Assembly (NCBI RefSeq): GCF_900101825.1
Contig: NZ_FNAG01000001.1
Coordinates: 558,001 to 622,000 of the forward strand
Length of the DNA: 64,000 bases
From: Aquimonas voraii
GTDB taxonomy: Bacteria; Pseudomonadota; Gammaproteobacteria; Xanthomonadales; Xanthomonadaceae
Direction: 5' to 3'
In this document: one piece after another, positions 52,192 through 61,098 of the stretch
Position numbering within the stretch: the first letter of the stretch is position 1
How the letters are laid out: each line of letters starts with the position of its first letter
Notes under the pieces: generated by a model
What the model saw: the letters and a program-made list of their open reading frames with translations, nothing else
Database searches by the model: none
Told to the model about the DNA's origin: nothing
Position numbers and translations under genes: made by a program

Positions 52192-53049
52192 ATGCCCGAG
52201 ATCATCAACCCGCGCGAGCACGACCTCGGTGGCTTCAAGGTGCGCCGCGCGCTGCCTCACGTCAGCCGTCGCCGCATCGGCCCCTTCGTGTTCTTCGACC
52301 ACATGGGCCCGCATACCTTTCCGCCGGGCGAGGGCATCGCCGTGCGCCCGCATCCGCACATCGGCTTGGCCACCGTCACCTGGCTGTGGGAAGGCTGCAT
52401 CCGCCATCGCGACAGTCTCGGCAGCGTGCAGGACATCCAGCCGGGCGACGTCAACTGGATGATCGCGGGCTCAGGCATTGTCCATTCCGAACGCAGCCCA
52501 GACTCGTTCAAGGATCGTGCGCACCCGATCCACGGCCTGCAGACCTGGATCGCCCTGCCGGTCGAGCAGGCCGAAATGCCGCCGGCCTTCGAGCACCACC
52601 CGGCATCCACACTGCCGCGCGTCGTGCGCGACGGCGTCGAGCTGACCTGCGTGGCCGGCCACGGTTTCGGCATGCGCTCGCCCGTGGGCGTGCAGTCGGA
52701 CACGCTGTACGTGGCGATCGAGATGCAGGACGGCGCCGAGCTGGAGATCCCGCCCGAACACATCGAGCGCGCGCTCTACCTGGTCGAAGGCGAGGCCGAA
52801 CTCGATGGCATGCCGCTGCCGCCCTGGGCGCTGGTGGTGCTGGACGAGGGCAGCCTGCCGCGCCTGCGTGCGCAGGGCAGGGCGCGCCTGATGCTGTGCG
52901 GCGGTGCCCCGCTGGGTCCGCGCTTCGTGTGGTGGAACTTCGTCGCCAGCAGCCGCGAGCGCATCGAGCAGGCCAAGCAGGACTGGGCCGAAGGGCGATT
53001 CGCGGAAGTTCCGGGCGAGAGCGAGTTCATCCCGCTGCCGGAGCGCTGA
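52192..53049 (+). CDS. Pirin-family bicupin protein
   Basis: 285 residues. The N-terminal pirin cupin carries the metal ligands in R-P-H-P-H-I-G-L and H-S-E-R-S, the usual His3-Glu set, and the Pirin_C cupin follows after about residue 170. Some bacterial pirins act as quercetin dioxygenases and others as redox-sensing regulators; neither can be told from sequence. The ATG at 52192 gives the standard M-P-E-I-I-N-P-R-E start. The 212-base gap before it shows no clear promoter. Confidence 0.93.
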   Translation: MPEIINPREHDLGGFKVRRALPHVSRRRIGPFVFFDHMGPHTFPPGEGIAVRPHPHIGLATVTWLWEGCIRHRDSLGSVQDIQPGDVNWMIAGSGIVHSERSPDSFKDRAHPIHGLQTWIALPVEQAEMPPAFEHHPASTLPRVVRDGVELTCVAGHGFGMRSPVGVQSDTLYVAIEMQDGAELEIPPEHIERALYLVEGEAELDGMPLPPWALVVLDEGSLPRLRAQGRARLMLCGGAPLGPRFVWWNFVASSRERIEQAKQDWAEGRFAEVPGESEFIPLPER

Positions 53050-53217
53050 AGCGCTCGATCGGAGCGCGCGTCCAATCCGCGCAAGCTGCGCCTGTGAGGC
53101 ACCACTTCCACGGTGCAGGGCGTGTCTGTGGCGCAGCACCTCGACGTCACCACCTCAGCCGCTGCGCTGGACCGCCTGCTTGAAAAACTCCCCGGAAGGC
53201 AGTTCTTAGCAAAGCGG

Positions 53218-54258
53218 CTAGAGCGTGCCGGAGCGCTCCATGCCCTCGACCCGCAGACGCTCGCGCGGATCGAAACTGCGCTGGCGCAGGGCGTTGAGCG
53301 CTGCGGCGTCGGCTGTGCCCGATCTGACCAGTCGATCGCGCTCGCGCGCATAGGCCTGCAGCCGTCCGTCCCAGGCCGCGCGTTCGGCGTCAAGCGCGTC
53401 CAGGCGCGCCGCTGCCTGTGCGCCCCACAGCGCCTCGCGCTCGGCGCGCCGCTGTTCGGCAGGCAGGCCCAGCGCCTCGAACTGTCGGCTCTGTTCTTCG
53501 GCCAGTAGTGCTGAGCGCGCCTCGCGCTCGGCCGGTGCCACCGCTTCGGGCGAAGGCTTCGAGTGTGCATGGCTTGAATCGAGTCGCTGCACCGTGCGGG
53601 CGTCGTGATCGCGGGCTTCGCCGAACATGGCCTCGGCGTCTTCGCCGAACCACTGCCGTTCAAGCGCCCGTCGCGCCTGCAGGGTGTCCGTGAGCGATGT
53701 GCCCGCGGGCAGCGCGGCGAGCGCCTGCCGCAGGCCCAGATAGCGCTCGAACGCCGCCATCACCTCCGCGACGGCTCTCGCTCCCAGACGCTGTGCCGCG
53801 TGCTCGGCCAGCAGGGCGTGGATGTCGTTGAGCTGAAGCTCGCCGAGCAGGGCGAGGTGGTACTCGGAGAAGCGCACCGTGGCGGCATCCATGCGCAGCC
53901 GGCCGTCGGCGGCGAGTCGAAGCTCGCCGTCGACTTCGCTGCCGCGCAGCGAGCTGCGTGCGAGACGGTCGGACGCGCGAGACTTCTCATCTGACGAGAT
54001 CGGCGCGGACAGCGTCACCGTCAAGGCGTCTTGAGCTCCATGGGGCGCCGCGCGCGCAGTCATCCCCGCGGTGGCGATGGCCTGCGGGGGCGCCTCGACC
54101 AGCGGTACGCGCGCGTTCCGAGCATCCGGCGGCTGCGGTAGCACCAGCAGCACGCCGAGCAGCCACAGCCCGAGCACGACTGCGCTGCCGAGCAGAAGAG
54201 GCCGGCGTCTTGCCGCCTGCGATTCCAGCGCGGCAGGCGCAACTTCCCGCGCTTGCAC
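53218..54258 (-). CDS. lifO: Lipase-specific foldase (lipase chaperone, Lif)
   Basis: 346 residues from a GTG start five bases after the lipase stop. Residues 18-40 anchor it in the inner membrane and the rest, a helical, Ala/Arg/Glu-rich arm, faces the periplasm and folds the secreted lipase. The signature reads R-F-S-E-Y-H-L-A-L-L-G-E, against R-x-x-F-D-Y-(F/C)-x-S-x-x-G-E in described foldases. Arg, Tyr and Gly-Glu are kept, but the Phe-Asp pair is changed. The plus-strand frame at 53113-53508 over this gene is a shadow. Confidence 0.88.
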   Translation of the reverse strand: MQAREVAPAALESQAARRRPLLLGSAVVLGLWLLGVLLVLPQPPDARNARVPLVEAPPQAIATAGMTARAAPHGAQDALTVTLSAPISSDEKSRASDRLARSSLRGSEVDGELRLAADGRLRMDAATVRFSEYHLALLGELQLNDIHALLAEHAAQRLGARAVAEVMAAFERYLGLRQALAALPAGTSLTDTLQARRALERQWFGEDAEAMFGEARDHDARTVQRLDSSHAHSKPSPEAVAPAEREARSALLAEEQSRQFEALGLPAEQRRAEREALWGAQAAARLDALDAERAAWDGRLQAYARERDRLVRSGTADAAALNALRQRSFDPRERLRVEGMERSGTL

Positions 54259-54263
54259 GACTT

Positions 54264-55418
<1,155 letters not shown>

Positions 55419-55467
55419 TTAAAGTTCGCGTCCGATGCGCCCTGCGCCGAACCACAAGGACACCGCC

Positions 55468-58056
55468 ATGCACCGACCGATGCTGCTGGCCGCGCTGCTC
55501 ACCTTCGCTTCCGGAGTCACCCAGGCGCAGACCGCGCCGCCGCCCGCCAAGGGCGTGGTGCCGATCACCTATGTAGGCAGCAATGGCCGCATCGGCGTCG
55601 GCATCAATGACGACGGCGACGTCAACGGCGAGTTTCTCGGCTTCTTCGCCCACCGCGGTCACGCCACCGGCATGGTCGAAGGCTGGTACGGCCAGGGCGG
55701 CGCGGGCGGCTTGAAGCTCGGCTGGCACTGGCTGTGGGGCGGCCGCACGCTGGACCAGGTCATCGCCGATCCGAGCGGCGCCAGCGTGGCCAAGGTGTTC
55801 GCCGCGGTGGATCGCAACGTCATGGGTGACCGCAAGGCCAGCCTGGGCTTCGGCTGGGAGCGCGAGACCTGGTTCGGGGACCTCTACGTCTCGGCGGGCC
55901 TCACCGACGAGCGCCTGGTGGACAGCCGCACGCGGGTGGATGTCAGCACGATCACCGGCACCAACGCCACCGGACGGCCCTTCACCCAGCAGCGCACCCT
56001 GACCACCCTGACGCGCGTGTTCGAGCAGGCCTATGACCACGGCCTTGGCGCCCGCTTCGGCCGCTTCTTCGAAGAGGCCCAGCTGCGTCTGCAGGCGGGC
56101 TTCGACCGCGAGTGGGGCGATTTCAGCTCGCACCAGAACACCTTCAGCCTCGGCGTCGAGAAGTTCATCCCCGGCACCGGCCACAGCATCGGCCTCAGCA
56201 TCGAGGCCCTGCGCCGCGCCGGGGATTTCGTGCTGGATCGGTCGGACACCCGCGGCCTGCTCAGCTGGCGCTATGACTTCGGCGGTGCCCAGGCCTATCG
56301 CGAGGTGCAGCCCTATCGCGATGTCGAAGTCGTCACCGAAGTCGAAGTCGCTGGCGAGCCGCAGCTGATGCGCAACGAGGTCGGCATGGACGCGGCGACC
56401 TACTTCAAGCTCGACCGCTTCAGCCTGCAGGATGCCGATGCCTCGCAGCTTGATGCCCTGCTGGCGGCACTGAAGTCCGACAGCCGCGTCTCGCGCATCC
56501 GCATCGTCGGACACACCTGCGATCTCGGCCGCGACGCCTACAACCAAGGTCTGTCCGAGCGCCGCGCGCGTGCCGTGGCGGAGTTCTTCGCCAGCCACGG
56601 CGTGTCGATCGAGGAGATGGACGTCTCCGGTGAAGGCGAGAGCGATCCGCGCTTCCCCAACGACGGCGAAGCCAACCGCGCGAAGAACCGCCGCGTCGAC
56701 GTCAGCTTCCTCAGCGTCGAAGAGCGCAGCGTGCCGGGCGAAACCCGCATCGAGAAGCGCAGCGAGTGGAAGCGTGAGCCGGTGGCGGCACCGCCCGCCT
56801 GGATCGAGCGCGCCTTGCGCAACCCGGCCGCGCACAAGCGCGCCGTCGATGTCTATCGCTTCGAGGAGACCGAGCAGAGCGAACAGCTCGGCCCGCAGGT
56901 GCTGGTCAACCGCGCGCCGCTGGCGGTCAACGACAGCGCGACGGTCGATCGCGACGCCAGTGCAGCGAGCATCGCGGTGCTGGGCAATGACAGCGATCCG
57001 GATGGCGACACCTTGACGATCACCACGGTCTCGGCGCCGGCCAACGGCAGCGCCACCCTCAGCGGCAGCAGCGTGCTCTACACCCCGCGTGCCGGATTCA
57101 CCGGCAGCGACAGCTTCACCTACACGATCAGCGATGGCGCACTGACCGCCACTGCGACAGTGGACATCACCGTGCGCATCGCCCCGCCTGTGGCCAACCC
57201 GGACACCGCCAGCACCGTGCGCGGCACGCCGGTCAGCTTCAACGTGCTGAGCAACGACAGCGACCCCGCCGGCGAGGCGCTGAGCCTGGTCGCCGTCGGC
57301 ACGCCCTCGAACGGCAGCGCCAGCTTTGTCGCCGATGGCGTGGTCACCTACACGCCGGCCGCTGGCTTTCTCGGCAGCGACACCTTCAGCTACCGCGCTC
57401 GCAACGTCTCGGGTGCGGAGGTGGAAGGCCGCATCACCGTGACCGTCACCGCGGTGCCGCCGCGCGCGCTCTCGGACGTGGCCACCACCCCTTACAGCAC
57501 GCCGATCACGGTCAACGTGCTGGCCAACGACAGCGATCCTTCGGGCGACACCCTGACCCTGGTCGAGGTCACGGGCGCCCGCAATGGCACGGTCAGCTTC
57601 AGCGCCGATGGCAGTGTCACCTTCAGCCCGGACGCGGACTTCTTCGGCGGCGTGGTCACCTTGGGCTACCGCATCCGCAACACCGCGGGCGGTGAGGACA
57701 CCGCCAGCCTGGTGATCACGGTGTCGCCGCCGGTGGGCCCGATTGCCGTGGCCGACGAGGCTTTCACGCCAGGCATCACCCCGGTCGAAATCGATGTGCT
57801 GGCCAATGACAGCGACCCGCAGAACCTTGCCATCCGTGTCGTCACGGTCAACCGCGGTTTTCGCGGCACGACCACCCTGCTGCCGGACGGCCGCGTGCGC
57901 TACGTGCCCAACGACAACTGGTGTGGCACCGATCTTTTCACCTACATCATCGAGAACAGCGCCGGTCTGAGGGCAGCGACGACCGTGATCGTCCGCCGCA
58001 TCGCCGGCAGCTCGGCCAGCCCCGGCGCGCAGGCCAAGAGCTGCTCGATCCAGTAA
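55468..58056 (+). CDS. Outer-membrane OmpA-type protein with four C-terminal cadherin-like repeats
   Basis: 862 residues; AAGGA before the ATG and a signal peptide 1-23 (T-Q-A-Q). Residues 30-290 alternate like beta strands and may form a barrel. Residues 311-416 are an OmpA-C peptidoglycan-binding domain (I-R-I-V-G-H-T-C-D-L-G-R-D-A-Y-N, then A-K-N-R-R-V-D-V). From about 484 follow four repeats of some 93 residues, each with N-D-S-D-P and Y-x-P-x-x-x-F-x-G-x-D-x-F-x-Y, the cadherin/VCBS-like module of adhesins. OmpA-C is periplasmic while such repeats are usually outside the cell, so the topology is puzzling. The function is unknown. Confidence 0.88.
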   Translation: MHRPMLLAALLTFASGVTQAQTAPPPAKGVVPITYVGSNGRIGVGINDDGDVNGEFLGFFAHRGHATGMVEGWYGQGGAGGLKLGWHWLWGGRTLDQVIADPSGASVAKVFAAVDRNVMGDRKASLGFGWERETWFGDLYVSAGLTDERLVDSRTRVDVSTITGTNATGRPFTQQRTLTTLTRVFEQAYDHGLGARFGRFFEEAQLRLQAGFDREWGDFSSHQNTFSLGVEKFIPGTGHSIGLSIEALRRAGDFVLDRSDTRGLLSWRYDFGGAQAYREVQPYRDVEVVTEVEVAGEPQLMRNEVGMDAATYFKLDRFSLQDADASQLDALLAALKSDSRVSRIRIVGHTCDLGRDAYNQGLSERRARAVAEFFASHGVSIEEMDVSGEGESDPRFPNDGEANRAKNRRVDVSFLSVEERSVPGETRIEKRSEWKREPVAAPPAWIERALRNPAAHKRAVDVYRFEETEQSEQLGPQVLVNRAPLAVNDSATVDRDASAASIAVLGNDSDPDGDTLTITTVSAPANGSATLSGSSVLYTPRAGFTGSDSFTYTISDGALTATATVDITVRIAPPVANPDTASTVRGTPVSFNVLSNDSDPAGEALSLVAVGTPSNGSASFVADGVVTYTPAAGFLGSDTFSYRARNVSGAEVEGRITVTVTAVPPRALSDVATTPYSTPITVNVLANDSDPSGDTLTLVEVTGARNGTVSFSADGSVTFSPDADFFGGVVTLGYRIRNTAGGEDTASLVITVSPPVGPIAVADEAFTPGITPVEIDVLANDSDPQNLAIRVVTVNRGFRGTTTLLPDGRVRYVPNDNWCGTDLFTYIIENSAGLRAATTVIVRRIAGSSASPGAQAKSCSIQ

Positions 58057-58131
58057 GTCCTGGCCTGGGGCGGGCCGCCTCTCGCGGCTCGCCCCATACC
58101 GTCCTTGAGTCGGCCACGGAGACGGGTGCAG

Positions 58132-58989
58132 ATGCGTCGATCCTCCCTGTTCGGCTTGACCGGACTGGCGCTGCTGGCCTTCGCCGGCAACTCCCTGCTG
58201 TGTCGCGCGGCCCTGCGCGACACCGCCATCGACCCGGCCAGCTTCACCCTGCTGCGCATGGTGTCGGGTGCCCTCGTGCTGGCTCTGCTGGTCGGCCTGC
58301 GATCGCCGGTGCAACTGCGCAGCGGAAGCTGGATTTCCGCCGCCGCGCTGTTTGCCTACGCCATCGCGTTTTCCTACGCCTACATCGGGCTCAGCGCCGG
58401 CACCGGCGCCCTGATCCTGTTCGGTGCGGTGCAAGCCAGCATGCTGGGCTGGGCCCTGCTGCGCGGCGAGCGCTTCGGCGCGCTGCAGTCGCTCGGCTTC
58501 GCACTCGCCATCGCGGGCCTGATCGGCCTGCTGCTGCCCGGGCTGTCGGCGCCACCGATCGGTGCTGCCCTGCTGATGCTGCTTGCAGGCGTGGCCTGGG
58601 GCGTCTACAGCCTGCGCGGACGCGGCGCAGGTGAGCCCACCGCCGTCACTGCCGGCAACTTCCTGCGCGCGGTGCCGATGGCCGCTGCCGCCCTCGCGGT
58701 CGCCCTGCTGCTTGCGCCTGATGCAATGCAGATCGATGCGCCGGGCAGTCTGTACGCCATCGCTTCCGGCGCGCTCACCTCGGGCCTGGGCTACGCGATC
58801 TGGTATCGCGCCCTGCCGCAGCTGCGCGCCAGCACCGCCGCCACCGTGCAGCTCAGCGTGCCGGTGATCACTGCGGTGGCCGGCGTGCTGCTACTGAGTG
58901 AGCCCTTGAGCCTGCGGCTGGTGCTGGCCTCGGTTGCGGTGCTGGGCGGCGTGGCCCTGGTGGTGCTTTGGCCGAAGAGCACCCGCTGA
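58132..58989 (+). CDS. DMT-superfamily (EamA) transporter
   Basis: 285 residues with ten hydrophobic segments forming two EamA repeats (F-A-G-N-S-L-L-C-R-A-A-L in the first, A-G-V-A-W-G-V-Y-S-L-R-G in the second). Such proteins usually export amino acids or other metabolites across the inner membrane; the substrate is not predictable. The ATG at 58132 has GGAG ten bases upstream. It lies 75 bases after the OmpA-type gene on the same strand and converges on the barrel gene of the RND operon. Confidence 0.9.
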   Translation: MRRSSLFGLTGLALLAFAGNSLLCRAALRDTAIDPASFTLLRMVSGALVLALLVGLRSPVQLRSGSWISAAALFAYAIAFSYAYIGLSAGTGALILFGAVQASMLGWALLRGERFGALQSLGFALAIAGLIGLLLPGLSAPPIGAALLMLLAGVAWGVYSLRGRGAGEPTAVTAGNFLRAVPMAAAALAVALLLAPDAMQIDAPGSLYAIASGALTSGLGYAIWYRALPQLRASTAATVQLSVPVITAVAGVLLLSEPLSLRLVLASVAVLGGVALVVLWPKSTR

Positions 58990-59038
58990 ATCGAGTTGGC
59001 TCGAATCGTCTGTGGTGCGGCCTTCCGAACGCAGGGAA

Positions 59039-60298
59039 TCAGAACTGCCGCCGCACCCAAACCCCCGCATTGCTGTCGTCCTCCAGCTGGCCGAAGAAGC
59101 GCTGCACGCGGCCGCCAAAGACATTCGCGCTCGCGCCGAGCAGCCACTGGTCGCTCAGGCGATGGCTGGCGGTGAGGCGCAGCCAGCGGTCGTGCTGGTT
59201 GGGTGAGTGGAAGGCGATGGCGCTCAGGTTCAGGCGATCGCGCAGGGCTTGTCGCGTGATCCGCAGCGAGACCAGCCGGCGTGATTCGCCATTGAGGGGT
59301 GAGAGGTTGCCGGGCTCACTGTCGTGGCGCTCGACGTAGAGCTGCAGGCCGATGGTCAGCTTGGGTCGCCACTCTTTCTCGAAGGCCACCATCGCGGCGC
59401 TCTTGTGCGGCACGCGCGCGGCGACGGTTCCGGGGCTCGCCCCCAACTCGGCGCTCGACCACTCGCGACCTGCTTCGAACGAGGCGATGCCGCCGAATAC
59501 AGGCCCGCGCAGACTGAAGCCCGCGCTGTCGCGGCGGAAGTGGCTGGGCCGGCCTTGCGCGTCGGCGCCCAGCGGCTGCTTGTCGAAGCCGCGGTAGGCG
59601 TACAGCGCGTACTCAATGCCTTCATGCCTGCGATGCAGACGCAGGCCCCATTCGCTGCCGCCCGGCGCGCTCGCGTCGATCAGGTCGCGGCCGCCGACGC
59701 GCTCACCGCGGCGCGCATCGAAGAAGCCGAGACGCTGGCCGTCGATGTAGCGGTCGGGGGTGAAGCGCGGCGTCCAGGCGAGATCCACGCTCAGCGCATC
59801 GAAGCGCCAGTCGAGCCGCAGACTGTTGGACGGCGCCTTGAAGTAGAGGTCTTCGCCGCCGGCCAGCGGGGTCTCGAAATCCTTGGGAAAGCGGTCGTTG
59901 ATGAACAGCAGATCGCCCGTGCCCCAGGACAGCACCTGGCGGCCGATGCGCGCATGGCCGCGGCTGCCCACCGGCAGGCTGAGCATGCCCTCGCGCAGGT
60001 CGAACCAGAGGCCATCCTCGACGCCATCCGCATGCACATCGAGCTTGGCGCTCAGCTGCGCGCGCTCGAGGTCGTGGCTGACCTCAATCTGGCCCTTCAG
60101 CTCGGCGCGGCTGGCGCGGTTGTCGAACAGCGGGTCGCGGTCGAAGCGGGTGCTGTAGGCGGCTTCGACGTAGCCGCTCCACTGGGTGGGAGATTCCTCG
60201 CCCCAGTCGTCCCAGTCGTCGTCCTGCGCGATCACTGCAGACGACAGGCCGAGCGCCAGCAGCGCGGCCAGCGGCCGCAAACGAACACCTGCACTCAC
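59039..60298 (-). CDS. Outer-membrane beta-barrel protein of an RND/LolA-like operon
   Basis: 419 residues. The GTG start overlaps the stop of the upstream gene as GTGA. A signal peptide (1 to about 26, A-V-I-A-Q) precedes an acidic D-D-D-W-D-D-W segment and about 380 residues of amphipathic strands, ending in Phe (R-R-Q-F) like BAM-assembled barrels. Its R-I-G-R-Q-V-L-S-W-G block resembles DUF1302/alginate-export-type porins. With the pump and the LolA-like protein upstream it could be the outer-membrane end of a lipid exporter. That role is inferred from the operon. Confidence 0.85.
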   Translation of the reverse strand: MSAGVRLRPLAALLALGLSSAVIAQDDDWDDWGEESPTQWSGYVEAAYSTRFDRDPLFDNRASRAELKGQIEVSHDLERAQLSAKLDVHADGVEDGLWFDLREGMLSLPVGSRGHARIGRQVLSWGTGDLLFINDRFPKDFETPLAGGEDLYFKAPSNSLRLDWRFDALSVDLAWTPRFTPDRYIDGQRLGFFDARRGERVGGRDLIDASAPGGSEWGLRLHRRHEGIEYALYAYRGFDKQPLGADAQGRPSHFRRDSAGFSLRGPVFGGIASFEAGREWSSAELGASPGTVAARVPHKSAAMVAFEKEWRPKLTIGLQLYVERHDSEPGNLSPLNGESRRLVSLRITRQALRDRLNLSAIAFHSPNQHDRWLRLTASHRLSDQWLLGASANVFGGRVQRFFGQLEDDSNAGVWVRRQF

Positions 60299-61098
60299 GG
60301 GCGCAGCCACTGCTGGGGCGGGTTGCGCAGGGCGCCTGTGCCGAAGGCGCTGGCGTCGAGGCCGAGGTCGTACTGCGGATTGCGCATTTCCATGAGCGTG
60401 CTGCTGCCGGAGCGCAGGTCGGTGACCTGGCTGCGTATCACGGTCGGGTGGCCCTGCACCACGGCGGTCTCCAGCGTCTCGATCTTGCGGAACAGCTCGC
60501 CGTCGGCGTTGTAGTACTCGGCGCGGATCGGCAGGAAGGTCGCGGGATCAATGACCGCATGCGAGTAGGCGAACTCGACGCTGTCCGGTTCCTTGGGATC
60601 GCAGCGGATGACGATCTCGCGCTCGCCTTCGCTGACGATGGAATGCCAGTCCAGGGCCGGGTTGCGGCCGCTGATGTCTTCGTAGAAGAAATCCGAGCCG
60701 ACGAAGCTGGTGCGCTTGTCGCCGGCGGAGATGCGCTTCTCCAGGTCCAGAGCGGGCAGATAGAGCCAACGGTCGTCGTCGCGCTCGGTCTTCTTGTTGA
60801 CCAGAAACGCGGTGCCGCGCACGTCGGCGGGGCGCGAGAACACGACCAGGAAATCCTGGTCGCCGCCGTCTTCGATGTCACGGCGCAGGATGGTGAACAC
60901 GCGCTGCTGCTGCTGGCCGCGGCCATCGGTGATCAGCATGCGTGCGAGGCTGCGGCCGTCGTCGCCAGCGTAGCGAGCGGCCTGCTGCGCCTTCGCCACG
61001 ATGGCTTCGGCGCGCGGGTCGACTTCGCGAGCCTGCGCAGGGCCTGCGGAGAGCGCGGCGAGCAGGGCAAGGGCGAGGGTCTTCAGTACGGGCTTCAT
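60295..61098 (-). CDS. LolA-like periplasmic outer-membrane lipoprotein-sorting family protein
   Basis: 267 residues with a signal peptide (1-23, P-A-Q-A). The fold is that of LolA/LppX. It carries the block K-R-I-S-A-G-D-K-R-T-S-F-V-G-S-D-F-F-Y-E-D-I typical of the LolA-like family linked to RND pumps (PF17131 type) rather than true LolA. Such half-barrels carry a lipid or lipoprotein between membranes. Start and stop overlap the pump (ATGA) and the barrel (GTGA), so the three are produced in step. Confidence 0.9.
   Translation of the reverse strand: MKPVLKTLALALLAALSAGPAQAREVDPRAEAIVAKAQQAARYAGDDGRSLARMLITDGRGQQQQRVFTILRRDIEDGGDQDFLVVFSRPADVRGTAFLVNKKTERDDDRWLYLPALDLEKRISAGDKRTSFVGSDFFYEDISGRNPALDWHSIVSEGEREIVIRCDPKEPDSVEFAYSHAVIDPATFLPIRAEYYNADGELFRKIETLETAVVQGHPTVIRSQVTDLRSGSSTLMEMRNPQYDLGLDASAFGTGALRNPPQQWLRP

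Noticed and set aside
53113-53508. 131-codon plus-strand frame after the pirin gene
   Set aside because: Mostly antisense to the lipase foldase, with no motif or ribosome site.
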